DNA of 64,000 bases from Rhyacophila brunnea (GCA_022495005.1 JAGYXB010000444.1:124001-188000), one strand, 5' to 3'; counted from the stretch's first letter, positions 12,261-24,689 are shown. Notes: generated by a model from the letters alone, not told the origin. Numbers and translations are program-made.

Positions 12261-15039
12261 TAGCCGAATCAAGTTGTTTTTATTCATTCTTTTATATTGA
12301 TAAATGGGAGAGTTGAGCATACCTGATAATACACCGTAAATGTATCCAGTAAAGGAGGCGGATAGAGTTTAAAATGGTTTGTAGCCCAAGTTTCATTAAT
12401 CCTAGATTGCCTGGTATAGTAGATATCTAACGCACATAACGTTTTTTGTGTATACTACTGTATACAGTAGCTATCAATACCTAGTGGTTTATTAATTTTG
12501 TGTTTTCATAATATGAATATTAACTAATAGATAATATTTACATATTTGGGTAGATATCTGTATTAAACTAAATTCCACATTTTTCTAACATAATTTATTA
12601 TGTACCTACCAATTATATCCTTACACATATAGAGACGTTGCAAAATCATCTACATTAGAGTATCCTTCAGATAACCTTGCGATTCTACACAGTGACAACG
12701 ATTTATGTGTATACGCAACCGTATAATTGTATTAGTAAAAGTCAGGCACTTTATTGGTTTACTCACGTTTTAATTTAAAAAATCTATTCCAAATGGCAAG
12801 GTTAGGTGGCGGCTACTCTACCTACGTGATCTAGTAATCTACGTACCTATCTATCTCATATAGAAATATGTAATTCTACTCCATTGGTTATTTAATATAA
12901 GTACTTACCTATCATACATCTTTTAATTAGTTAAGTACATACTTATTATGGGAAAGACTTTTTCGATATTATTCTTAGCACAATATGGTAACTTCATGAT
13001 GAGAAATGAACTTTTATGTTGTCTCAAAAATAATTATTGCGACTTGCAACCGTATTCTACACTTCTATATACTTATACCTACCATGTAAAAGCTTGGTCA
13101 TCTACGATATTTAGGTAGGTATATCAGTTTCTGTCTGTCCGTAGCTACTTAGTTTTTATGCAGAATAAAAAATGGATGTAGGTTTTGAAGGTCTCCAAAG
13201 GTAGATACGCATTTAAATTAAAATAAGTAGTTAATTAGTAGGTAGGTACTTATGTTAAAAAGTGGGTGTAGGTTTCTACCAACTTACCTACTTTTTCTTT
13301 GTTATTAATGTTATTACGAATCACGGTGTAACATTAAAAAAATAATGGACTTGTTTTAAATAAAATTAATATACTTACCTACTTAATTTCTTTTCACCAA
13401 GAATATTATTGACTCTAATAACATTTTATGTATACGTAGTCACTGCATAATATGTTGGATCCTACCGCTAAACTCAATCAATAATACTTAATTGAAATAT
13501 GTACAAAAGGTTTTTTCAGATCAGAGAAAAAAATACTAATTAATTTTTTATCGAAAAGTTTTAGAACTTCTATTTTTTACATAGTCATCTCTTAGCATGG
13601 ATGAGTGAGTTTGAGAAAACATGGAAGCATTATTTTTGTTTGTGTACGTTATAAGAAGTCGAATAAAAACAATATGGTTTGACGTGTGTCCAATTTACAT
13701 GAATGATTTATCGATCTAGCCCTAGTGGCTCAAATTTTGAGAGGGAATCAACATGAAAGAATATTGCCGCATTCCACACACCCCACTTATTGGCAGCTTG
13801 GGAAAACTCATTTACTTTTCATGTTTTATAATATTGACACTAGTTTTTGTCGTTGACCTACCTACTAGGTAGGTCTACCTACCCTAATATCATTTTTGTT
13901 GCAGATGATTTTTTTAGTGAGAGATTTGTTTTGTATAAGTATCTATTATTTTATTCGATACGAAGGCATAGTAAAAAACTTATCTATAAAAGATAGGAAG
14001 GTAAATTTCGCTGCTAAATTATATGCTAAGTACCTAAATATCTTTTATGAAAATAATCGACAGTAGGTACCTAGTCCTAGTGACAAACTTCATTGGAAAA
14101 TATTTTCTATTTTTTTAAATACATACCAAGTATATATATAATACTTAAAAAAATGGTTTTTTTATATGATATTTAGATAAGTTGGTAGGTAAATACTTAT
14201 TTATAAAAGTGTATTTATTTATATATACCTACACATACATTATTATTAAGCTAGGTACTCGTAGGTACCTTAATAAATGTAAGATTACATTATATTTGCC
14301 TCAATCTTGTTTTATTATAAGAAATTATCTTTAAGAAATTATTAGATACCTACATAGGTAGTGTGTTGGTGATATTATACTTACGTACTTAGGTATACGA
14401 ATTAGTTAATTGGTGGGAGGAGTGACTAATTTATCAAAGTTAAAGTTAGGGTAGGTAGGTTCAATTTTGAATAACTAAAGAGTCCCTTGGACATTAATTG
14501 TTATAAAATACAGAGTAAGTATATAATAGTAGGATAACAGTAAGTTATCCGCATGTACCTAGTCTCAAAATAATAGATCGATCTATGAAATGTCCATTCT
14601 TGAAAATGTTAATGTAGGTATAGGTAAGTTTTAACATTCAAAAACCCATAAGTTCTTTTAGCCTGTTTTTCAATCTTAGTTTTATTATTTACATACCTAC
14701 CTGTTGTCATTTTAGAATATAGATGTTAAAATAGTTAGGTAAGTATCTTATATTATTTTATAAACTTATTTACCTGTAAGTACCTAGGTCTTAATACATA
14801 GTACCTAAGTTGTTACCAAAGAGGTAAGTACCTAGGTAGTAACGCGTCAACTAGATAAGTAACCTAATTGAAGAGGTACTTTAATAGTGGAATATTTATT
14901 TAGGTAGGTATCTAGATTATTTTTTTACCTACGCAGGTACGTAGGTAGGTATATAATAATTTATAAGAATAACAAGCAAAAGTACACATTTAAGTCAACT
15001 CATTTACCCAAACAGGTAAATAAAAAGAAAAAGATTTCC
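12261..15039. other. AT-rich spacer with palindromic TAGGTA words
   Basis: No gene seen. An example of the local palindromes is 13855-13875, with 10-bp arms built from GACCTACCTA. The block 13670-13830 is repeat-poor and could be constrained, but nothing specific was recognised in it. Confidence 0.4.
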
Positions 15040-15260
15040 CCTAAAGCAAAACATTTCCACTGGAAAACTCAATTTTCGTAAATCGAAAAAATCAAGCCAA
15101 TTTATCTCTGAAAAGTGGAGAGAATTCTTTCATTATCTCGCTAGTCGCTTTGTAAGTAGTTTTTTGCTCTGCCTCGGTGCAAACTTTGCTCATAAAATGA
15201 TAGGATCTTTTCAAGTAAAATTCAGCATAAATCCAACTTGCTCAGATACTTTTAAGACTT
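15040..15260. promoter_or_regulatory. repeat-poor unique block
   Basis: A mixed-sequence run of about 200 bp without TAGGTACCTA words, bounded by repeat-word-rich DNA. No coding frame. Candidate enhancer by appearance only. Confidence 0.2.
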
Positions 15261-16975
15261 TTTTACGTAGAAAATATAGAGAATATTATCATTCCGTGTG
15301 AAAATAATATGGATAGATACCTATCTACTTTATGTATTCTGCGTTCGTATATTATAAAAAAGTTTTTATCCGACTTGCTTGTCTTATAAGTAGGTATATA
15401 CTACCATAAGTAAGTAACTTGCCATCCATATCGAATTCGCTACCTGCTTAAAAGGGTAGACCGGTTTCAGAACAAAGTGCTGTACAGCTAATATGATACC
15501 TACATATAATAATATTCTATAATATAGTCTATAGTTTATAGTGAGTAGGTAAGTATATAGAGTCTATACGTATAAAATATGTATGGATATTTTTATACTT
15601 GTACCTAGTACTTTCTTATTATTCTAGTCATGTAGTGACTAAGTACTAAATAAATGGATTGGTATCCATTATAATATTACATAAGTATCTACTAAAACGC
15701 ATTATTTGTATAACTATACTTAGATATTATAATCATCTATTTTCAAAGTGAAACCTCGGTACATACTTTTAGTGTCTTAGTGTTTTAGTGTATGTAGGTA
15801 TTTACGAGGGCGATTGGAACAACAATTTATTGGACCCAATCAGGCCTTGCACGTTAGAGGTATCGCGCCCTAGGCTCTGGATGTCTGGATTAATGAAACC
15901 ATATGAAAACGGTGGGTTTTTTTTAAATTTTGATTAAAATTTAAAACGTAGGGCCTCGATAATTTAGAATGTCGATTAAGTAATAGAATCATCCACTTCT
16001 TTAAATATTCGATTAAACAAAAACGTTTCAGATAGGTATATCTATAGTTCACGATAATATTCGCCACTTCCCGTACCTACCTAATAAAGAATTCAATTTG
16101 TCTATGTTTGCATGTGAAATAGAAATCGTCAAATTTTCTTTCGTGTGGCATATAAATGGTTTTAAAACAACGTTTTGTTAATTTTACAGTATTGAGACAA
16201 ATTTACATTGAAGCCTTATTCGGGCTGTGAGCACATAGGTACATTCTCAAAAAGTGAGGATCTAATACCTACGGTGTTAAATTATTTGTCAGCATTTAGA
16301 TAGGGTAAGAATTTGAAAATACGAATACATAATAATCTGATCGATCTACTACCTTATGAAGGTCTACACTCGTATTTTCCAGGACTATAATCAATTTAAT
16401 GATTGCGTGGAAACACCACAAAAGAAACCAATGAACAAATAAGCTTACAAGAACGATTTCACAATACAGTTTAACCAGCTTCGTATAATTAGCATGTTAG
16501 TTAAATGTGGTAATTAAATAGTAATTAAATGCTCCGCGGTTAGGCGATGCATCATCTATCTTGCAACCAGATGATTTATTTTATTTTACTAATCGTGAAG
16601 CAAATACCCAAGAAAAGTAGGTACCTTTATGAAAAAAATGCTTTTCAACAGGGCTAAAATAGTTCAAAATATTTTGGCGCCGAGGTAATAATGGCTTAAT
16701 AAGCCATAAATACATTGTCAGGTGGTCACATTGTTTTTGGCAATACTTCTTTAGAACAAACATATTATATAAGGTAATAAATACGTTTTATTTTATTTAT
16801 TTTTTAACTAAAAGCCGCTAATATTTTGCGATCTAACAACTTAAACTGATGAGGCTAGGAGGTTAAAGTTTGAATAAATAGCCGGTAAAGACAGGAAAAT
16901 TGCCTTTTATGTAGGTATGTGCTTATTAGTTTTATTATATAATTATCAAAATGTCCGGCAGATTGTTACAATATA
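15261..16975. other. AT-rich spacer, no gene seen
   Basis: No recognisable features. Short minus-strand open frames at 15870-16067 and 16581-16763 have no recognisable domain. Confidence 0.45.
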
Positions 16976-17121
16976 GAGTCTGTATTCTATAAGCTGGCGT
17001 ACACGTCACACGGAAAGCATTGTGCCATCGCGTTCAACTGTTGCAAGTTTTCAATGGGAGGGAACAAGATGGATGCTGAAGCGGGGAAGAAACCGCACGC
17101 CAGTATATAGAAAATAGACTC
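16976..17121. mobile_element. 146-bp MITE flanked by TA
   Basis: The outer 25 bases at each end are inverted repeats (GAGTCTGTATTCTATA... against its complement), with four mismatches. A TA dinucleotide lies on each side (16974-16975 and 17122-17123), the target duplication of Tc1/mariner elements. The core is too short to code for a transposase. Confidence 0.7.
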
Positions 17122-17389
17122 TAGGTAGTAACTAATAAAAAATGTTTTTTTTAGAAGAATAGTTTCTTTATGTACCTACGTAATTCATACTGAGAAGTAA
17201 CCCTTTCTCTCAACCGTTTTTGGTATTCCACATACTCCAATTGGTGCTTGAACTTGCTAGGACTGGCCCTGGTATATAATTATATTTAGCTTTTGAGTAG
17301 CGACATTAATAATAAAACATTTAATTTACAAGTAAAATAAACCTTAGGTATGGTTCATTGCAACGACTGGCCAATCATCATATAATATC

Positions 17390-17660
17390 TCACTTGCACA
17401 TTTTAATTCGGTCTGATTCAACTGTTTATTTTGCAAATTCGTGCATTCGTATTCAAGTACATTTCGCTAAGTTGCAAATGGAGAGTTTTCCATCATTTGC
17501 AACAGTGTTGCTGAATTGTGACTCGCTTTAACATTCCGTTTGCACGCGGAACGTGCACCGGCTTCTATTATTCGCCTGAAATCAATCGAGATACTAACAA
17601 ATCGTACCAAGCCTTTGAAATGTGTTTTGTAGTTAGGCAGGTTGGTACCGTATAATAACA
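17390..17660. promoter_or_regulatory. repeat-poor unique block
   Basis: Mixed-sequence stretch containing GTTTGCACGCGGAACGTGCA and a run of ATTTGCAAC words. The 64-codon minus-strand frame here has no recognisable domain. Candidate conserved non-coding element, by appearance. Confidence 0.2.
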
Positions 17661-17919
17661 TATTTAGATATTTTGTTTAAAAATAAACAAAATATTTACG
17701 TAGCGAAGACAGTAATAAACAATTATTAAAAGTTTTACATTGTACTTTTTTACATGTCAGGAAATGTGCGAAATGAATTATTAAAGTTTTCCTTCGACAG
17801 GTTAAATAATATACTTTCAGAAGCCGACATTAACTTAATAATGGTCATAGAGACTTAGGTATTCGTTTCTTCATATAAAAAGATTAGCGGCTAAAGATTA
17901 AAAATTCAGCAATGTTATC

Positions 17920-17985
17920 TTTCTGGTATTTTGGTCCGTCTAGATGTATAATTAAATGGTTTCGAGTATGGTTTGAATCCCGGAT
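17920..17985 (+). repeat. possible SINE head fragment
   Basis: GGTTTGAATCCCGG (about 17968-17981) resembles the RNA polymerase III B box of tRNA-derived SINEs, but no A box or body sequence matching the other copies is visible. Weak. Confidence 0.2.
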
Positions 17986-18348
17986 AATTTATAAAAAAAT
18001 ACTTGGAATACAATGGAGGAAGTGTCTAGTTAAAATCAATATTTGAATATATTATTTATATCAATATAAAAATAATATGTAGTTGTACGAATTATATAAG
18101 CATCTCCGAGAAGTAAATTATAAATACTACCTTATAATACGCATGTAGGCAGTTACATATTTATATTACCTCACGGTGGTCGCAGGATCAATCCCGCAGT
18201 TGGGAAAATAAATGTGCATTTTGTCTTTTTCTATTTAAGTATCAGATAATACTGAAGTTTTAATAACATTAATTTCTAAGTCCCGTATGTCCTAACTACC
18301 ATTTTTACGGTTACTCATCTTCTACGACCCTCCAACGGACACGCAAAT

Positions 18349-18603
18349 CGTCGCTGTAGGATTGGTTTCCCGAATAGACCAAATGTTCAGGAGACGAAAA
18401 ACAAATTTCATAATCCTATATTTAAATACATGGAGATATTTAAATTGTTATTTTTACAGCATATGAATGATGTATTCATTACCATTATAAAGTAATTTAA
18501 AGAAAGGGATGGTTCTAGTCCAATTAGATACAAAAAAACATTCTGCATTAAAAGGTCGATTTCGACAAAAACAGATATTCGGGAAACCAATCCTATAGCG
18601 ACG
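18349..18603. mobile_element. 255-bp MITE-like element with 28-bp inverted ends
   Basis: Bases 18349-18376 are the reverse complement of 18576-18603 with one mismatch (ends begin CGTCGCT). The interior is AT-rich and non-coding. A clear target duplication was not found, so this could be a degraded MITE or a foldback remnant of a larger element. Confidence 0.6.
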
Positions 18604-18832
18604 AAATGTCAAGAATATGAAATAATTAAGGAAAATATTAGATTAAATTTAAACAGTTAGTTAAAACGGTTGAAGGAGTTCATGAAATCCAAGTGTGTAT
18701 AAACTATAAGTAAGATAAACTGCTAGGTATGTAATACGTAATTTATTTGTATACAATAGTAGGCGAGTTCTAAATTATATAACTATTTATGAGTTGCGAA
18801 GACTTCGTAACAGGCATTTATTTAACGTAGGT

Positions 18833-19026
18833 AGGTACCTTTTAAATTTAATGAAAGAAATATATACATAAATAACCTAGATACATTTCATAGGTTAAAA
18901 AAAATACGAACAGAGATATTTTTATTCTCTAAGTAATAGAGCCATACGTCTCTAATTCAGGATTTACATACACATAGGTATCTATCAAATTGTTTACTAA
19001 TGCATGCAAACAAAGGCTTGGTTAAT
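18833..19026. repeat. 194-bp direct repeat, upstream copy
   Basis: Matches 19097-19290 over 194 bp with one substitution (ATACGTC here, ATTCGTC there). The copies are separated by exactly 70 bp, which is the tail of a SINE, so the pair is best read as an unusually long target-site duplication. Confidence 0.9.
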
Positions 19027-19096
19027 ACAAACCTCTACTCTGTGGAGGCCCATATGATCCTATTAGGATCGGACATGGTCGAAAAAAAAAGAAAAA
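19027..19096 (+). mobile_element. 5'-truncated SINE insertion with A-rich tail
   Basis: The sequence from ACAAACCTCTACTCTGTGG through GGATCGGACATGGTCG matches the 3' end of the SINE at 36731-36965 almost base for base. It then runs into an A-rich tail (GAAAAAAAAAGAAAAA). The fragment starts abruptly where the upstream 194-bp copy ends and stops where the downstream copy begins. This is the layout of target-primed reverse transcription with 5' truncation. Confidence 0.8.
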
Positions 19097-19290
19097 AGGT
19101 ACCTTTTAAATTTAATGAAAGAAATATATACATAAATAACCTAGATACATTTCATAGGTTAAAAAAAATACGAACAGAGATATTTTTATTCTCTAAGTAA
19201 TAGAGCCATTCGTCTCTAATTCAGGATTTACATACACATAGGTATCTATCAAATTGTTTACTAATGCATGCAAACAAAGGCTTGGTTAAT
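19097..19290. repeat. 194-bp direct repeat, downstream copy
   Basis: Partner of 18833-19026, differing at one base. It immediately follows the A-rich tail of the truncated SINE. Confidence 0.9.
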
Positions 19291-20928
19291 CCAATGATTT
19301 TTTATGAACTTTGATAATGTTCGTCCTTCAGATCGGAGAACTGACTAGATACTTCATTAGATGAAACGGGCAATGCTTTCATGACAACGCACATTTACAC
19401 GCATATTTTGCTCATAGTAAACCGGCTCTGGCTGGCCAAACGGATAAAAAACCCAACTACAGTAGATTTTTTAACGCAACTTTGATTTCCGGTTCGGCAT
19501 CACCTTTGTTTAATATCTAGTTTAGTGCATGTCATAGACTATAGATACACAAGTGCATGTTGTTTTTTTTTTGGTGAATTATTAAATTGCTAAAACTCAC
19601 AATATTGAAAATGAAACAAAAATCAAATTCAAGTACCTACTATAAATGATTGTCCGAGGACTTTTTTCAGTTACCTATCACATCCTACATTCTTTCAATA
19701 TGCACCCTTTGTGTACTTTTAATAGTTTAATTTTAAAAGTATAGCTATTGGAAGTGAACTGTTTGGGTAAGGTATCTACCTAATTTTGGACGGCACGTTT
19801 TATAAATTAAGGGATTGCATTTGTCATACCTACTGAGATCTTAATCATGGTGCCAACATGAATTATGATATACCTACTTTACTTACTCATATTCCTTGCG
19901 TTTCATCCCACTCGGAAAATTCACAATCCGTTTATTAGTTATTAATAATTATTATGTAGGAAACTAAAAACGAATATATTATTTACCTATCTAGAAAGGT
20001 AAAATAATAACCATTATAGGTATTTACTAATGTATATTAACTAATAATAGGTATAAGTACCTACCTACTTAATATTTTTCTGTGCTTAAAGTCATAGTTG
20101 TTGATATGACTAACTATAACGGTAACTAGGTAGGTAGGTACCTTATATATTTATAGGTACCTACCCTTACCATATTTATAAAAACAATTTGGTTTCCATG
20201 ACTTTTTGTCAAATTAATGACTAGCACCTAGATACCCATTCAGTTTTTTTTATACACTACCTTTTTCTTTTTTAAGTACTTAGGTACCTACACGTTTTTA
20301 ACGCAGAATGTGTACCAAATTATAAGGGCATGGAATTTGGAAAAATAAAAATATAAATGCAATATCCTTCTAACTTCTACTTGTGTATTTGGTACGATTA
20401 AATAAACCATTTAGGTATTTATTTATGTAACTATATATCTACCTACTACATCAATTATAATTTAACAATTGATTAGAAAATATTGACACATAGGTAGGAT
20501 AAGTAGGTACCTAAGTATATTGGTATCCATACAAAATAATTTTCGTAATGACAAACGAGACAAATAAATAATGAAAATAGCTTAAGTTTTCACGTCTCTG
20601 TTGCTTATTTATTTGAGCCATTTAATTATTTTGATACAAATACACCTGTGTTTTCTGAACAAGAAGACATGTCATTTAAAAAATATCCTCAGCTGAAATC
20701 TCGCAAAATCTGGCTATGTGTATGTACTATGTAATATTATGTAAGTAGAAACGTACGTACACCCACCCATTACATACCTCCAAGCTCCAAGTAAGGTAAG
20801 CTTTAAACATATATTTTTTTATGAAAGCATCTTGCCGTTTTTCCAGTGGCGCTTGAAGTAGATATTTTCACATTGTTTTTATAATACACCTACATATTTT
20901 ACTAGATAACTACCTGCTAGGTATATAC
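19291..20928. other. AT-rich spacer rich in GGTACC palindromes
   Basis: No gene seen. The stretch 20128-20165 is an example of dense TAGGTACCTA-type words. Confidence 0.45.
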
Positions 20929-21512
20929 CAGTGGCGAAGGGTGGAGGTAGGCTGTTAAGATCCGCCATAAACAGTGCACATTAAACTTTTTCAGACATAC
21001 ATATTTGTTTTCATTTAAATAAGACTACATTTAACAGATAGTGTTGGTTAGTTTTTAAAATTTAATTAAACCCTGAGAAACCAAGCCATAATAGATAATA
21101 GTCAAAAAAATACACGTCTATCTATAAAATATCTAGCATTACACAATTAAATCATACATAACTTTGAATATTTCATAAGTAGAATAATATTTTTTATTTA
21201 TTATAGTTTGGTTTAGGCAGGGTTTAATGAATTAAAAAAAATAACCAACAATATGTGTAATATGTATTTTTAATCCAACGAAAACAAATAACTATGAATG
21301 AAAAAGTGTGCACAATTTTGTCGTATTGCCCAAATTAGACCAAAACTATTATGGTTTCGTTTAGGCATGGTTTAATTGATTTTTAAAAACTAACTAACAC
21401 CGTCTGTAAATTGTAGTCTTAGTTCAATAAAAACAAATACATATGACGAAAAAAGTTTAGTATGCACTATTTATAGCGAATCTTAACAGCCTACCTCCAC
21501 CCTTCGCCACTG
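20929..21512 (+). mobile_element. hAT-type foldback MITE, copy A
   Basis: 584 bp, flanked by a perfect 8-bp target duplication GTATATAC (20921-20928 and 21513-21520), the size made by hAT transposases. The terminal inverted repeats begin CAGTGGCGAAGGGTGGAGG and are identical for 33 bp; weaker pairing continues inward. Three related units of about 145 bp make up the body: one inverted on the left and two in tandem on the right. The interior has no transposase frame, so the element depends on an enzyme supplied elsewhere. Confidence 0.9.
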
Positions 21513-21520
21513 GTATATAC

Positions 21521-21930
21521 ATACCTACTATATTTTAAAAATTTAGAAGTTTTAAACAGTTTAAATTCTTATAATATGATACATTGTAAACGATTGTTCA
21601 TTGATTTTACATAATAATTCGGTGCATTATCATGCTTTATAAAACGGTAGGTAGTAGATAATATAAGTAAATAATGCCGACATATTATGAAATATAAATA
21701 TTGCATCTACCTACATACTTAACTACACAATTTATAATAAATACAATACTTGATTATTATAAATTTCATTACTGTATAATATTGTTAAAACAGAGACTGT
21801 GACTAGTTAAATTAGTTAAGTGGATATCCACAATTTTTTTCGACTAATTTCACTCGCTATTAGCGCAACTTATATCTAATTATTTTACTAGGTACCTACC
21901 TATAATACATATGAACGCGTAGCCACTTTT
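21521..21930. other. AT-rich spacer
   Basis: No gene or element recognised. Confidence 0.45.
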
Positions 21931-21934
21931 GACT

Positions 21935-22260
21935 GCAGGAGCGAAAGTTCGCGCTCGTCTTGTCGGTTTCGCCGGAAACGTCCCGGAACCGTAGCCTTTG
22001 TCTTGGAGCTTACCTAAAGCTTAAAATCGACTCTCATCTTGAAAGTAAACCTTTATGCCGGCGCTCCATTGGCACGCAAGTCAGACGATTTACAGTCTTC
22101 GGGCTTTTTTTTCGCGTGGAGCACCCCAGATCTGCGGACTTTTTAATCCGCAGACCAGGCTCGTTGGATTTCAAACATGTTTGATATTTTACCCTCCGAG
22201 TTGCCAGACTTCGTCCGTCGATCATTATGCAAATTCGATTTGACATTAATACGCAATCAT
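21935..22260. repeat. GC-richer repeat fragment, first of a diverged pair
   Basis: This stands out from the AT-rich surroundings. Its minus-strand sequence from about 22110 to 22050 aligns, with substitutions and gaps, to the plus strand at 22548-22610; both share a GCGCYGGCAT core and a near-palindromic GGACGATTTATTGTCC-like word. The plus-strand frame at 22055-22243 and the minus-strand frame at 22423-22920 both begin or pass through Met-Pro-Ala-Leu-His, reflecting this. A perfect 8-bp stem TCTGCGGA/TCCGCAGA lies at 22132-22155. I take it for a degraded mobile element of unknown class, not a gene. Confidence 0.4.
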
Positions 22261-22489
22261 TCGGACCGAAAAAAAATCTGTTATTGTTTTAAACATTTTC
22301 ATTGATTAATTTGTTAATTTACACATTAGAAAATGAGGGATTTACCAATTATTTTTTTATTTGTATTTATGAAATTCACAAAAGAAAACGTAAAACTTGT
22401 GTTGTTTTCATTGCTATATTATTTAATGCAAGTCTAAATATAAATAATACAAAATTATAGGATTATCGGGAGACATTACGAGAACGACA

Positions 22490-22780
22490 CTTTTCACTTT
22501 TGACAGCTCGACTTTTTTATTCGTTCGTTGATCAGTGGAAGAGCATAGACAAATCGGACGATTTATTGTCCTCGGACTTTTGGCTCGCAAATGAAGCGCT
22601 GGCATTAAACATCCCGTATTTTTTTTTGATCGTAAGATCTCAAAAAAGCTACCGACTTTCATTCTGGATGTAGTAGGTAATAATTTACTTAAATATCCCG
22701 AAAAAAATTTAGCACGGAAGAACTCAAAAAAGCTCTTCACTCTCATTTTGACTGGAATTTTCTGAAAGATGGCAACCCTA
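22490..22780. repeat. GC-richer repeat fragment, second of a diverged pair
   Basis: Inverted, diverged partner of 21935-22260. A 165-codon minus-strand open frame (22423-22920) covers it and is the longest in the window. It has no recognisable domain and overlaps the repeat, so it is not called a gene. Confidence 0.4.
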
Positions 22781-23900
22781 GTCGCAAGTAGACTTGTATC
22801 GTATCTATTAATTTTCTCAATAGTGGATAGACAATGCACACTCACGATATTATTACGTTGGAATTTATTAAATCTAGCTATATCTAAATAATTCTGGACT
22901 AAGTACCTACTTGTTGACATGAATTTTTACTACTTAGGTACCTACTGATTGAATACGTATACTTATTTTCTTTCACAATTCCACTGAAATTTGCGTAGGT
23001 AGGTACAACAAATAACAATGAAAAGATTTAAGAAATTTATTAGATAATATCATAGCCGAAAACAATTCGTGAGTATAAACAGATAGGGATATTATATAAA
23101 AAATATTGCGAGTACTAAGCAGATATATATCATACCTACCGACATTATGTAAATACGCAACAGACTCAATAAAACTACGAGTAGGTACCTGGTGTATGAT
23201 TAACACAAAGACGCTACCTTCATTCATACAAATCTTCATTATCCTTTTCACTGCCAGCCAAATTTTACTACGTGGATACTTTCAGGGCCTAGGTTCTAGT
23301 GCCTAGGCTACATTTTTTTTTTTAAATAATCACGTTAGAAATTTGAAATACGCACATAATGATGAAAAATTATCCTGACGGTGCCAACATAAAAAATTGA
23401 CGGTTAAACTCGCTTGAGGTATCTACTTAAAGGAATAAAACTGTAGATCTGGCAAACAAGCCCAATTTCATCACAAAAGTATGCAGAATATAATAATAAC
23501 GTTATATTTCGTACACACTTATTAGCAGCATTAACGCATCATTTTATTGATGTTGGATGATTCTGGAATATTTTCAGGTAGGTAGGTACCTACTTAATTA
23601 GGGTATAACCATCGTGTCCAAGAATAGAGAGCAATACAAAAAGTTTCACCTCTGTCGATATATAATTATGTAATATAAATCGTAGGTATAATAAATATTT
23701 TTTACTTATTTACTATAAGTATCAATAGGTATAATAAATAGATCGAAGATATGCTACGGTTTCGACTTTATATTTATTCGACATTCTGTTGATCCACCTA
23801 CGTCACTGATCTTGGGTTCATCCCAAATCCCGACATGTTGTTTTTCATATCGTCTTACATTATTATTCTTATTACGATTCCCAAACCAAATGGTCTCAAT
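22781..23900. other. AT-rich spacer, no gene seen
   Basis: Contains overlapping short frames on both strands at 22973-23306, mutually antisense and without recognisable domains. Confidence 0.45.
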
Positions 23901-24235
23901 TTCGTCAGAGCGGCGGCCCATACTTGTATACAATGTAACGAGCCGCGGTTAGATTGTGACTTTCAAAATTGAAACTCGCGGGTGAACTCACGCGCACGAA
24001 TAAAACGGGCACAGTCTCAGCGGAAGCACTCCAGCGAGGTGGATTGGACGAGTCGGACGAAGACAAGTTAGGAATAAAAATGGCCACCGCTTTAGTAACT
24101 TGTATACTACTGTTACTGTATCGAATGCGGAATAAGACATCTGTAATTTTATTATTTTTATGTAATGAGATCAATAAATGACCCATATATATTTTCCTAA
24201 AAGCGGGGACCTGACCATACGAAGACACGACTTAT
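23901..24235 (+). other. GC-richer island with a short leader-like ORF
   Basis: The block 23910-24090 is clearly less AT-rich than its flanks. An ATG at 24080 sits in a favourable context (AAAA before ATGG) and opens a 33-codon frame starting MATALVTCILLLL, which resembles the hydrophobic core of a signal peptide. The frame ends at 24181 with low-complexity sequence, so if real it would need a downstream exon; only weak donor-like GT sites follow. The opposite strand is also open for 107 codons (23905-24228). Possible 5' exon, or a mobile-element fragment; I cannot decide between them. Confidence 0.2.
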
Positions 24236-24520
24236 GAGCAATATTTTTTTGGTATAAATTTTATAGTTATTGTCAATTCAATTATTTAGAATCTCTTGCA
24301 GAGCATACCTATAGATAGAGCGAATAAAGGAACGAACGACGCAATCTTTACTTATCAATTCTATGTTTATGAAAATTAATCCAAAAATTCTTACATAACA
24401 GTTATTTGTATTGAATATGAACTAAATTTAAATAATTAAAACACATTACGTAGGTACCTACTGAATTACCTACATATATATATTCATTAATTGAACTGGA
24501 GTTCTCCATTATGCGTAATA

Positions 24521-24656
24521 GTTTTCAAACAAAGTTTTTTTGTTAATTCTTCTATCTTTTCGAAGATGGGCTCATAATCCAAATCAGCTATCAACATAAA
24601 TAAGTTAGTTGATATACTTAGTAGAATAATTAACAAAAACAACTTTGTTTCAAAAC
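24521..24656. repeat. inverted repeat, arms of about 31 bp
   Basis: The arm 24521-24551 (GTTTTCAAACAAAG...) pairs with 24625-24656 at nearly all positions, and weaker pairing extends outward towards 24497 and 24682. It is possibly a small MITE; no target duplication was identified. Confidence 0.5.
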
Positions 24657-24689
24657 CATTAGTACCTACTCCAACACTTTTTTTATAGG

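Noticed and set aside
22423..22920. 165-codon minus-strand open frame, longest in the window
   Set aside because: It crosses a degraded repeat, shows no domain or coding-like composition, and shares its Met-Pro-Ala-Leu-His stretch with the partner repeat.
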